Part shown: in pieces, positions 1-7,849 of the stretch
Position numbering within the stretch: the stretch's first letter is position 1
How the letters are laid out: every line of letters begins with the position of its first letter
From: Nannocystis pusilla
Lineage (GTDB): Bacteria; Myxococcota_A; Polyangia; Nannocystales; Nannocystaceae
Assembly (NCBI RefSeq): GCF_026626665.1
Contig: NZ_JAPNKE010000002.1
Span: 946,001 to 1,010,000 of the forward strand
DNA length: 64,000 bases
Direction of reading: 5' to 3'
Position numbers and translations under genes: made by a program
Notes under the pieces: generated by a model
Database searches by the model: none
The model's input: the letters and a program-made list of their open reading frames with translations, nothing else
What the model was told of the DNA's origin: nothing

Positions 1-13
1 GTGGAGGACGACG

Positions 14-1051
14 ATGAAACTTAAGAGCAGGTTTCTTGGGGCATGTATCCTGGCCGCTGCGGTCGCGTCGACGCCCGACCGCGCGTCGGCGTGTTCGGTC
101 TCGGTCCCCGAGCCGGGGCTCTCCATCTGGGAGATCGATAACCCGCCGGAGATGCTCTACACGGCCAAGGGCGGGGTCTTCGCGCTGTTCGGGGGCCTGT
201 ACGACGTGGAGCTCGCGGAGGCGGCGGCGCTGGTGGATGTCGCGTTGACGCTGGACGGCGAGGCGCTGGCGACGGAGATCGAGGTGCTGCGCCTGGGCCC
301 GGCGCTCCGAGAGGGCGAGCCGTCGTGGACGGTGGCGGTGGTGGTGCGCCCGGTCGAGCCGCTGCAGGCGGGCGTGTACGAGGTGAGGGTGGGGAACGCC
401 GACGGCGAAGCGACCTTCCCGCTGACGGTCGAGGCCGAGCCGGTGGCGGCGCTCGCACCACCGACGGCCGACGTCGTCGACCCGCTGGAGAGCACGATCG
501 GCTACCGCGGCCGGGTCTGCTGCGAATCGCAGCTGACCAGCAGCTGCGGCGAGACGGAGCGGTGTACTTTCACCGAGATCGACAAGGTGCCGGCGCTGTA
601 CGTCGAGACGTCGTCGCTGCCGCGGACGCAAGCGGCCAGCGCCCTGGTCTGGGTCCAGCGCCTCGACGCCGCGGGCCAGCCGGACCCGGACGGACGGTTC
701 GCGTACCCGGCGCGTCACGACGTCAGCTGGACGATCGACTTCACGGCGGCGCAGGCGGAGTACTGCGTGGTGCTCGGCGTGACCAACCTGGTCGATGGGA
801 CATCCGTGTCGGGAGCGCCGCAGTGCCTGTCGCGCGCGGAGGCCGGCGAGCCGCACGTGGTGACCGAAGAGCCGACCGAGGAGCAGATCGAGTCCTGGGA
901 GTGCGTGGGGCCGCTGGAGTACGACGACGGCACGCCGTTCGGCGAGGAGCCGCCGGCGGAGAAGTCCGGCTGCCGGGTCGGCGGCGACGGTGCGTCCTGG
1001 GCATGGTTGTTCGTCCTGGCCGGGCTGGGTTCGCGGCGACGTCGGCGCTGA
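14..1051 (+). CDS. Secreted protein with MYXO-CTERM-like sorting tail
   Basis: 345 aa, function not recognised. The ATG at 14 follows a GGAGG ribosome-binding site at about 3-7. Residues 1-26 form a Sec signal peptide ending near ASA|C. The middle contains several Cys residues and Ala/Glu-rich beta-type segments but no family I know. The last ~28 residues have a Gly-Cys, a hydrophobic stretch (WAWLFVLAGLG) and a terminal run of five Arg. This is the architecture of the MYXO-CTERM surface-anchoring signal used by myxobacteria. I infer a processed, surface-associated protein. No internal palindrome of the window-wide family is present. Confidence 0.8.
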   Translation: MKLKSRFLGACILAAAVASTPDRASACSVSVPEPGLSIWEIDNPPEMLYTAKGGVFALFGGLYDVELAEAAALVDVALTLDGEALATEIEVLRLGPALREGEPSWTVAVVVRPVEPLQAGVYEVRVGNADGEATFPLTVEAEPVAALAPPTADVVDPLESTIGYRGRVCCESQLTSSCGETERCTFTEIDKVPALYVETSSLPRTQAASALVWVQRLDAAGQPDPDGRFAYPARHDVSWTIDFTAAQAEYCVVLGVTNLVDGTSVSGAPQCLSRAEAGEPHVVTEEPTEEQIESWECVGPLEYDDGTPFGEEPPAEKSGCRVGGDGASWAWLFVLAGLGSRRRRR

Positions 1052-1273
1052 CGTGGGCGCCGATCGTTCGCGTACCGGTCGCACCGTCACGGGCCGGGCC
1101 GAACTCGTCGATCGCGGTTCGTGTCGATGGGGGCTGGGGCCGCGGTGAGGGGGCTGACGGTCGGCAGCATCGAGGCTCGTGAGCGTCGCCAGCCGCGGCA
1201 TGGCGACGTGCACCGGCTCGTACGGGCGTGATTTGCCGCGCCCTCGCGTTCGTCGGCGCGGGGGCGCGGTCGC

Positions 1274-2182
1274 GTGACCCGGGGGACGGCGCGGGGTATC
1301 GTCGGCGGGCGTGACCTACTCCGAGCGCCCGTGGCAAGCCCGCGCCAGCCGTTCGGCGCGGCGTGGGCGGCCGGGGCTCGCGCGCCGCTGGCGCTGGGGC
1401 TGCGGGCGTTGCGGGTCCGGCAGTGGGCCCACTTCGTGCCGCTGCCGCTCGCCGGGGCGCCGCTCGGGGACATGCTCTCCGGGACATGTTCGATGAGGCC
1501 TGTCCTCTGGGGCATCCTCGCGGGCGCGCTGTGTCTGGCCTGCGCCTACGGGCTGAACGCGCACGGCGATCGCGGCGCCGACGCGCCGGGCAAGAACCCA
1601 CTGGTCGGGACCGACGTGGGGAGTGCGGCGGTGGTGCCGGCGCTGGCGTGCGGGGCCCTGGCGATGGTCGCCGCCGGCCACAGCGGCGGCCCCGGGGCGG
1701 CGGCGGTGAGCCTGGCGACGGGGGCGCTGTACAGCGTGGGTCCGCGGCTCAAGCGGCTGCCGGGGGTCGGGACGCTGGCGAACGCCGCGATCTTCGCGCC
1801 CCTGCTGGCGCTGGTCGGGACGCCGCGCACACCTGGCTTTTGGGGCATGTCGCTGGTGTTCACGGCGCTGCTGCTGCAGAACCAGCTGGTCCACGAGCGC
1901 GCCGACGTCGGCGAGGATCGGCGCGCGGGGGCGTATACGACGGCGCAGTGGCTGGGGCCCGCCGGCGTGACCGCGGCCGGGCGCTGGCTCGCCGTGGGAG
2001 GGTCGCTGGCGGCGGCGACGCTGCTCGGTCCGTGGGCGGCGCTGGGCGGCGCGACGGGGCTGGCCTTCGGGGCATGGCTGATCGGTCAGGCAGACCCCGC
2101 ACGGGCGCGGCGGCGGCACCGGGCGCTGGCGCTGGCGACGGGGGCTGCGATCTACGCGCTGGCGCCGGGAGGTGCGGGGTGA
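1274..2182 (+). CDS. UbiA-family prenyltransferase
   Basis: Polytopic membrane protein of about 300 aa (GTG at 1274; GTG at 1331 is an alternative start). UbiA marks: an N-terminal LRALRVRQW segment, a first Asp-rich motif NAHGDRGADAPGKNPL, the YSVGPRLKRLPGVG loop, and a second Asp motif ERADVGEDRRAG. These normally bind Mg-diphosphate of a prenyl donor. The substrate cannot be told (quinone, heme or chlorophyll-like ring). A palindrome pair at 1465-1510 is translated as PLGDMLSGTCSMRPVLWG, between the first helix and the first Asp motif. The gene is followed 82 nt later by a radical SAM enzyme on the same strand, suggesting one pathway. Confidence 0.8.
   Translation: MTRGTARGIVGGRDLLRAPVASPRQPFGAAWAAGARAPLALGLRALRVRQWAHFVPLPLAGAPLGDMLSGTCSMRPVLWGILAGALCLACAYGLNAHGDRGADAPGKNPLVGTDVGSAAVVPALACGALAMVAAGHSGGPGAAAVSLATGALYSVGPRLKRLPGVGTLANAAIFAPLLALVGTPRTPGFWGMSLVFTALLLQNQLVHERADVGEDRRAGAYTTAQWLGPAGVTAAGRWLAVGGSLAAATLLGPWAALGGATGLAFGAWLIGQADPARARRRHRALALATGAAIYALAPGGAG
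1465..1510. repeat. Palindrome-family copies inside the UbiA gene
   Basis: GGGGACATGCTCTCCGGGAC then ATGTTC, followed by CCTGTCC at 1499-1505: three units, read in frame. Confidence 0.6.
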
Positions 2183-2264
2183 CGGCGCGAGGAGCGAGGG
2201 CGGCACGAGGGCCGCGAGGTCATGGGATCGAGGCGCTTGGGGCGTGGGGCGCGGGAGGTGCGAG

Positions 2265-3278
2265 GTGACTGCGCTGGCGAAGGCGCGCGACCTGGTGCGG
2301 CTGGGGGCGGCGCGGGCGGTCGGGAAGCCGTTGCCGTTCAGCGTCACTTTCATCCTCACGCACCGGTGCAACTTTCGCTGCGAGTACTGCGAGATCCCCG
2401 AGCGCGCCGCCGAGGAGATGAGCGACGCCGAGTTCTGCGCGGCGATCGACGAGCTGCGGGCGGCCGGGATGGCGCGGGCCAGCTTCTCCGGCGGCGAGGT
2501 GCTGCTCCGCCGCGACGCGCCGCGGATCGTCGGTCACGCCAAGCGGGCCGGCTGCTTCACGTCGATGAACACCAACGGCTGGCGCACGGGAAATGTCCTG
2601 AAAGACATGTCGGGGATCCTCGACATGGTGGTGCTGTCGCTCGACGGGCCGGAGCCGGTCCACGATCTGGTGCGCCGGCGGCCGGGCTCGTACGCGCGGG
2701 TGATCGCGGCGATCGAGCAGGCGCGCGGGCTCGGGATGTCGGTGGCGACCATCACTGTGGTGGGGCCGTGGAACGTCGCGCGGATCGAGGAGATCGCGGA
2801 GCTGGCGGGGTCGCTCGGGGTGTGGGCGTACTTTCAGCCGGCGCACGAGGAGTGCTTCGACGCCGAGGCCGGGCTGCATCCGGCGCTCACGCCGGCGGTG
2901 CTGGCCGAGGTGGCCGATCGGCTCGAGCGCCTGCGCGCGCGCGGGCTGCCGCTCGGGGCCTCGCCTGGCTTTTTGCGCAGGTTGCGACGAGCGCCGCGGT
3001 TCCACGACTGCGCGGCTTGCCACGCGGGGCGCTACTTCGCCACGGTGATGCCGGAGGGCCGGGTGGTGCCGTGCCACCTGACCTCGGGGACAGGCAAGTA
3101 CCTGAACGGCCGCGAGGTCGGGTTCGCCCGCGCGTTCTTCGAGATGCCGCACCCGCAGGCCGGGGACGGCTGCGCGATCAGCCCGTACGTCGAGACGGAT
3201 CTGATCTTCCGCCTCGACCCGCAGGCGATCGCGGCGGCGCTGCGCCGCGGGGACGGGGCGCCCGGGCGCGCGGGCTGA
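2265..3278 (+). CDS. Radical SAM protein
   Basis: 337 aa. GTG 2265 is chosen because a GGGAGG Shine-Dalgarno sequence lies about 6 nt upstream; longer in-frame starts would precede it. The CNFRCEYC motif (CxxxCxxC) binds the SAM-cleaving 4Fe-4S cluster. ASFSGGEVLL is the GGE motif that positions SAM, and VVLSLDGPEP is the typical core strand. C-terminal Cys residues (DCAACHAGR, VVPCHLTSG, GDGCAIS) suggest an auxiliary cluster of SPASM/twitch type. The product is unknown. A palindrome at 2590-2614 encodes GNVLKDMSG between the NTNG strand and the LSLDG strand, a loop that varies in the family. Confidence 0.85.
   Translation: MTALAKARDLVRLGAARAVGKPLPFSVTFILTHRCNFRCEYCEIPERAAEEMSDAEFCAAIDELRAAGMARASFSGGEVLLRRDAPRIVGHAKRAGCFTSMNTNGWRTGNVLKDMSGILDMVVLSLDGPEPVHDLVRRRPGSYARVIAAIEQARGLGMSVATITVVGPWNVARIEEIAELAGSLGVWAYFQPAHEECFDAEAGLHPALTPAVLAEVADRLERLRARGLPLGASPGFLRRLRRAPRFHDCAACHAGRYFATVMPEGRVVPCHLTSGTGKYLNGREVGFARAFFEMPHPQAGDGCAISPYVETDLIFRLDPQAIAAALRRGDGAPGRAG
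2590..2614. repeat. Palindrome-family copy inside the radical SAM gene
   Basis: AATGTCCtgaaAGACATGTCG: complementary halves with a 4-nt loop, read in frame as NVLKDMS. Confidence 0.65.
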
Positions 3279-3336
3279 GCGGTCCTGCAGGGCATGCGGC
3301 GGGCGTTCGCTACGCGGGGCGCCCGGCTGGTAATTG

Positions 3337-3355
3337 ACCTGTCCTCAGGGCATGT
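3337..3355. repeat. Palindrome-family copy at convergent gene ends
   Basis: ACCTGTCCtcagGGCATGT: two half-sites around a 4-nt loop. It overlaps the stop codon of the pseudopilin-like gene and lies between convergent gene ends. Confidence 0.6.
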
Positions 3356-3872
3356 GGCGGGCGGTCTCGGCGTCGAACACGGCCTCGCCGGCGCGGGTCA
3401 TGCGGAAGTACAGGTCGTCGTCGGTGTCGAGGCGGCCGTCCTGGCCGCGCGAGCGCAGCTCCAGCAGCCATTCGCCGTCCAGCGGGCGGAGCACGAGGGG
3501 GCGCTGCCACGGGTCGAGCGGTTCCAGGCGGCCGCGGCGGCCCGGGACGTGCAACTCGGTCAGCGAGTCGCCGTGGGCCAGGCTGGCCTGCAGGCCGTCG
3601 AGGTCGAGGTGCGCCTGCTGCTCGAGCAGCGCGGCCGAGGTCTGCAGCTCGTCGCGCGCGGAGTCGAGGCAGGCGTATCCGCTGCAGCCGGGGCCGAGCA
3701 TGTGGCGCACTGCGCAGGTGACGGCGAACAGGAAGACGAGCAGGCTGAGGCCGTCGAGGACGGGACGGACGAGGCGCTGGAACACCGGAGACACCTGCGG
3801 CGTTCGGTTGCAGCACGCGTGCCAGCGAGGAATCGCGGTTTTAGGGGCGCGGGCCGGGGGGTCCAGCGACAT
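3345..3872 (-). CDS. Type II secretion pseudopilin-like protein (GspG-type C-terminus)
   Basis: 175 aa from ATG 3872; a later GTG at 3794 is possible. One membrane segment (LDGLSLLVFLFAVTCAV) is followed by a soluble domain. Its C-terminus, LDPWQRPLVLRPLDGEWLLE then SRGQDGRLDTDDDLYF, matches the DPWG(N/R)P...S.G.DG.....DDD pattern of GspG-type major pseudopilins. The usual N-terminal prepilin peptidase site is not obvious, so it may be a pseudopilin relative rather than a secretion component. No other secretion genes are nearby. The last codons and stop lie in a palindrome (3337-3355) between this gene and the convergent radical SAM gene. Confidence 0.6.
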   Translation of the reverse strand: MSLDPPARAPKTAIPRWHACCNRTPQVSPVFQRLVRPVLDGLSLLVFLFAVTCAVRHMLGPGCSGYACLDSARDELQTSAALLEQQAHLDLDGLQASLAHGDSLTELHVPGRRGRLEPLDPWQRPLVLRPLDGEWLLELRSRGQDGRLDTDDDLYFRMTRAGEAVFDAETARHMP

Positions 3873-4020
3873 TTTGGCGCGCGAGCGGGCGAGGGCGCGA
3901 CGGGGCTGTCACATGTCGCAATTCCCAGGGGGCGGGCGCCGACAGCGAGCTACGAGAAGCGCGGAGCTCTGGACGGCGCGGAGGGGTGCGAGGGGCCGCG
4001 GAACCACGAGCGTCGCAGGG

Positions 4021-4198
4021 GGCGCGCGACGCGGAAGATGTTCCTTCGGACAGGCTCGCGGACCCAGCGCGCGCAGACGACTGCGAGGTTATCGACGCCA
4101 CGCGACCCCGATCGCGCGGGGGCGAAGGTGTCCCTTCGAGGGCGCGCGACGCGGAAGGTGTTCCTTCGGACAGGCTCGCGAACCCGGCGCGCGCACAG
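4021..4198. repeat. Direct repeat, two ~58-bp copies with 120-bp period
   Basis: Copies at about 4021-4078 and 4141-4198 are almost identical (about three mismatches). They share the core GGAAGRTGTTCCTTCGGACA followed by GGCTCGCG. A third partial copy of the TTCGGACAGGCTCGCG core lies near 4220-4236. Each copy contains one half-site of the window-wide palindrome family. Confidence 0.7.
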
Positions 4199-4262
4199 GC
4201 GGCTGCGAGTCTATCTGGCCTTTCGGACAGGCTCGCGTCCTCGCTGGCGGCGGCAGAGATAG

Positions 4263-4280
4263 CCTGTCCTGTGGGACAGG
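4263..4280. repeat. Perfect palindrome-family copy
   Basis: CCTGTCCtgtgGGACAGG: 7-bp perfect arms and a 4-nt loop, just downstream of the minus-strand gene ending at 4293. An identical-arm copy lies inside the amidase gene at 33925-33942. Confidence 0.7.
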
Positions 4281-4292
4281 GATACGCGAGGC

Positions 4293-5713
4293 TCACTCGT
4301 AGGCGGCGCGGCTGGCAGAGAAGACGAACCTCGCGCCTGGCTTTTCGGACAGGCTCCAGATCCGGTCGCCGGCGAGCATCACGGCCCTGGGGGTGTCGAT
4401 CCAGCCGTGGGGGACGCCGGGGCCGGCGGCGGGGACGACGTGGAGCGCGCCGGCGTCGCCGGGCGGGGCGCTGCTCGACAGGTAAAGGTGCCCTGGCTGC
4501 GGGTGATGCCCTCGATCTGGCTCTCGCCGGTGTAGGCGGCGAAGCTGGCCCAGGTGATGAGGGAGGGCAGGCGGCCGGTGACCGGGTCGATCGGCCAGGT
4601 GAAGACGCGGCCGTCGGAGGCGCCATCGCAGGCGTCGACGCCGTCGCAGAACTCGCCGACGACCAGCTCCGGCGGGCTCGTGCTGCGATCGAGGGCGACG
4701 GTGGAGAAGCGCGGGGCGCAGTCGGAGGCGGGCTTGTAGGCGCCGATCTGCATGGCGACGTAGGAGTAGAGGCCGCCGTAGTAGTCGTTGATCTTGGAGT
4801 CGTAGCCGACCTTGTCGACGCCGGGGTTGACCGCGAGCAGGCGCGACATGTCGAACACCCGCAGGCCCTGGGTCGGGTCGGCGAGGTAGAGGGTGTCGCC
4901 GTACCAGGCGATGCTGGCGGCGCGGATCGGGACCGGCTTGAAGTCGACCGGGTCGCCGGGCACGGGCTCGACCAGGAGGATGTGGCGCAGGCTGAGGTCG
5001 GGCGCGTCGGTGAAGTCGACCAGGCTGACGCGCACGCCCTTGTCGAAGGAGAGCATCGCCAGCTCCTTGGCGAACCACCAGCCGATCAGGACGACGTCGC
5101 GGCCTTCCAGCCGGCCGTCATCGTAGGCGTCGGCGCTGCCGGTGAGGCCTTGCGGGACCCACCAGGCCTTGCTGAAGTCTTCGTCGTCCCAGCGGAACGC
5201 CAGCTCGAGCGCCGCGACGTCGCCCGGCACGGTCGGCGCGGGCTCGGCGACGTTGTTCAGGTCGGTCAGGAGCTCGGCGATCGTGCGGGTCGGCAGGGTC
5301 TCGGCGAGGGCGTCGGCGAGCGGGCCGAGGTTGTCCCACTCGGGGGCGCGCGTGAGCGCGAAGTTGCAGCGGTCCAGCGGCTCCAAACCGCTGCCGGGCG
5401 CGCCGCTCGGGCCCTCGGGGCAGATCGGGTCCTTGTCCATGCACGGATCGACGACGGGCTCCCCGGTGGTCGAGGTGTCGTCGGTGGTCGAGGTGTCGCC
5501 GGTGGAGGTGGTCGGCACGACCGGCTCGGTGGTGCCGGTGGTCGAGGTCGACGTCGTCTCGTCGCCGGTGGTGGTGGTCGGCGTGACGGCGGTGGTGCCG
5601 ATGGTCGTGCTGGTGCTGGTGTCGTCGCTGGTGACGGTGGCGGTGAGCTGCGGGGGGTCGTCGGAGAAGCAGGCGGCGCTCGTGAGGGCCAGGAGCAGCA
5701 AGCGGCGAGACAT
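4293..5713 (-). CDS. Thr/Ser-linker lipoprotein of unknown function, apparent frameshift
   Basis: Exported protein of about 473 aa. It starts at ATG 5713 with a lipoprotein signal (LLLLALTSAAC) followed by a long Thr/Ser/Asp/Gly linker to about residue 95. The rest is a Trp/Tyr-rich globular region with phrases such as WYGDTLYLADPTQGLRVFD, suggestive of a beta-propeller-like fold, but no named family is certain. The frame breaks near 4489. One frame reads to SQGTFT, and the other continues LYLSSSAPPGDAG and ends SASRAAYE. Adding one G to the GGG run near 4490 restores a single reading frame. I treat it as one gene with a sequencing deletion. Confidence 0.7.
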
Positions 5714-5785
5714 CGTCGCAAAGCCATAGCACCGTGATTCGACGTGCGCACCGGCCGACGCGCCGGCGCCGGGATGCGAGATCGC

Positions 5786-7708
5786 TCAGACGGGGCTCGC
5801 CAGCGCCAGATCGACGGAGAACGCGGCCGCGCCGGCGTTCGTGAGCAGCAGCGGGATCCGCAGCCACGCCTGCGAGGGCGCGCACACCTCCGGGTCGCCG
5901 CCGCACAGCACCGCGTCGACGCGCACGAGGAGCTCGCTGCGGACCTCCGATGTGGGGAGTTCGGCGACCGCGAGGTCGAGCTCCACGGACATGTCGGATC
6001 GGTCCTGTCCCGAAAGCGTGATGCGGTCGGCGGTTGTGACCAGATCGGAGCGGCGCGAGACCTCGAGCGCGAGCCGCTGCGGGGCGCCGTCGTTGAACTT
6101 CCAGCCCGCGGGCGCGAGCAGGCGCAGGCGGCCGGACACGCGGCCGGGCGCGAGCGCGGGGGCCTGCTCCAGCACGAGGTCGAACCAGCGCGTGGCCGGG
6201 GCGGCGGCGAGCGGCGGCGGCGGCTCGTCGCTCGCGGCCGGCACCGGAGGCGCGCCGCGGACCTCCAGCTCGCCCTTGAAGCGGCCGTCGGCGGCGAGGC
6301 GGACCAGGCGGTGGTGGCCGGTGTCGGCGACGAGGAGGTCGCCGCTCGCCAGGACCGCGAGGCCGCCCGGCTCGCGCAGGGACTCGTGAGCTGTCCCGAG
6401 AGACAGGGTCGAGACGCGGCCGGCGCGGCGGTCGAGGCGGCGCAGGCGGTCGTTGAAGGTGTCGGCGACCACGAGGTCGCCGTCCGCGGCGACCGCGACC
6501 GCGAGCGGGTGCTGCAGCCGCGCGGCCGCGAACGGGCCGTCCTCGGCGCCCCAGTCGAACAGGCCGGCGCCGACGAGGGTGCGGGTGTCGCCGCTCGCGA
6601 GGTCGAGCTCGCGGATCGCCGAGGTCTCGCTGTCGGCGATCCACACCTGGTCGCCGGCGCGCGCGAAGCCGGAGGGTTGGGCGAAGCAGGCGACCCGCGG
6701 CGGGCCGTCGACCAGCGCCTCGCGGCCGTCACCCGCCAGCATGTCGACGGTGAAGCCGCCGCCCGCGGCCGGGGCGAGCACGCCGAGCTGGTGCGAGCCG
6801 GCCAGGCACACCAGGACGCGCTCGCCGACGAGGGCGAGGTCCCAGGGCGAGCGCAGGGCGGTGGTGCGGGCCGGCGAGGGGCTGGCGATCGGGACATGTC
6901 CCATAGAACCTGTCCCTGCGACCGTGTCCAAACGGTCATGTCGGAGATCGGCGCGGGCGACGGTGTGGTTGCGGGCGTCGCAGATCCACAGCGCGCCGTC
7001 GCCGGCCCAGGTGAGGCCCTGCGGGTCGTCGAGGCGGGCCTCGGCGAGCGGACCGTCGCGGTGGCCGCGGTGGCCCGAGCCGATGGTGACGAGGACGTCG
7101 CCGTCCGCCGAGAGCACGAGGACGCGGTGGTGGCCGGAGTCGGCGACGGCGATCCGGCCGTCGCCAGCGACCGCGACCTTGCCGGGGAAGGCGAGCGGCC
7201 GCGGCGGTGGCGGCTCGCCGCGCGGGATCGTCAGCGGCTCGCGCGCGAGGGTGCCGTGGGCCTCGCCCTCGGCCAGGAGCCCGCGGACGAGGGTGTCGAG
7301 GGCGGCAGGGTCGGGCTCGCCGGGGGCGACGGCGGCGATCGTGCCGTCGGGGCGAATGACCACGAGGGTGGGCCAGGAGCGGATCGCGTAGCGCTCCCAG
7401 ATCGCCAGGCCGTCGTCGACGACCACCGGGTGGGCGACGTCGTGGCGCGCGATCGCGTCGGCGACCCGCTCGGGGGCGGCCTCGCCGGGGAACTTGGCCG
7501 AGTGCACGCCGATGACGACCACCGGCTCGTCGGCGTAGCGCCGCTCGAGATCCCGCAGGACCGGCAGGACGTGCATGCAGTTCACGCAGCAGGACGTCCA
7601 GAAGTCGAGGACGACGACGTGTCCGCGGAGCTCGCGGAGTCGCAGCGGGCGAGTGGTGCCGAGCCAGGCGCGGGCGGGCTCCAGCTCGGGGGCGCGGAGG
7701 CGTTCCAT
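5786..7708 (-). CDS. Thioredoxin-fold / NHL-repeat protein (NHLRC2-like)
   Basis: 640 aa, intact. Residues ~1-170 form a thioredoxin-like domain with LDFWTSCCVNCMHVLPVL; the CVNC pair takes the place of the redox CxxC. Residues ~190-500 contain NHL beta-propeller repeats (VADSGHHRVLVL, ICDARNHTVARADL, VADTFNDRLRRLD, VADTGHHRLVRLA). A C-terminal beta domain follows. The architecture resembles NHLRC2-type proteins; no export signal is seen. Three palindrome copies are translated within it: 5987-6011 (SGQDRSDMS), 6391-6408 (LSLGTAHES) and 6891-6915 (TGSMGHVPIAS), all at loops outside the repeat cores. Confidence 0.82.
   Translation of the reverse strand: MERLRAPELEPARAWLGTTRPLRLRELRGHVVVLDFWTSCCVNCMHVLPVLRDLERRYADEPVVVIGVHSAKFPGEAAPERVADAIARHDVAHPVVVDDGLAIWERYAIRSWPTLVVIRPDGTIAAVAPGEPDPAALDTLVRGLLAEGEAHGTLAREPLTIPRGEPPPPRPLAFPGKVAVAGDGRIAVADSGHHRVLVLSADGDVLVTIGSGHRGHRDGPLAEARLDDPQGLTWAGDGALWICDARNHTVARADLRHDRLDTVAGTGSMGHVPIASPSPARTTALRSPWDLALVGERVLVCLAGSHQLGVLAPAAGGGFTVDMLAGDGREALVDGPPRVACFAQPSGFARAGDQVWIADSETSAIRELDLASGDTRTLVGAGLFDWGAEDGPFAAARLQHPLAVAVAADGDLVVADTFNDRLRRLDRRAGRVSTLSLGTAHESLREPGGLAVLASGDLLVADTGHHRLVRLAADGRFKGELEVRGAPPVPAASDEPPPPLAAAPATRWFDLVLEQAPALAPGRVSGRLRLLAPAGWKFNDGAPQRLALEVSRRSDLVTTADRITLSGQDRSDMSVELDLAVAELPTSEVRSELLVRVDAVLCGGDPEVCAPSQAWLRIPLLLTNAGAAAFSVDLALASPV
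5987..6915. repeat. Three palindrome-family copies inside the thioredoxin/NHL gene
   Basis: Copies at 5987-6011 (GGACATGTC and its complement CCTGTCC), 6391-6408 (CTGTCCcgagAGACAGGG) and 6891-6915 (GGGACATGTCCC then CCTGTCC). All are read in frame. Confidence 0.65.
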
Positions 7709-7849
7709 GGCGGGACGCTAGCCGACCGGGGGGCGCGGGCGAGGGCCGATGGGCGTGAGGTGGCGTGACGTCCGTGGCGCTCCCGAACGCGATCATGCGG
7801 GCCGGCGGCGGTTGAAACAGGGGGGTCCGGGCACTAGGCTTTGCCGGCG

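Larger units (their letters stand above)
3873..4292. other. Intergenic region, no gene seen
   Basis: About 420 bases between two minus-strand genes. I see no coding pattern. It holds the 120-bp-period direct repeat described separately, several TTCGGACAGGCTCGCG copies, and a perfect palindrome at 4263-4280. Confidence 0.5.

Noticed and set aside
3905..3925. CACATGTCGCAATT as a palindrome-family member
   Set aside because: Single half-site without a complementary partner.
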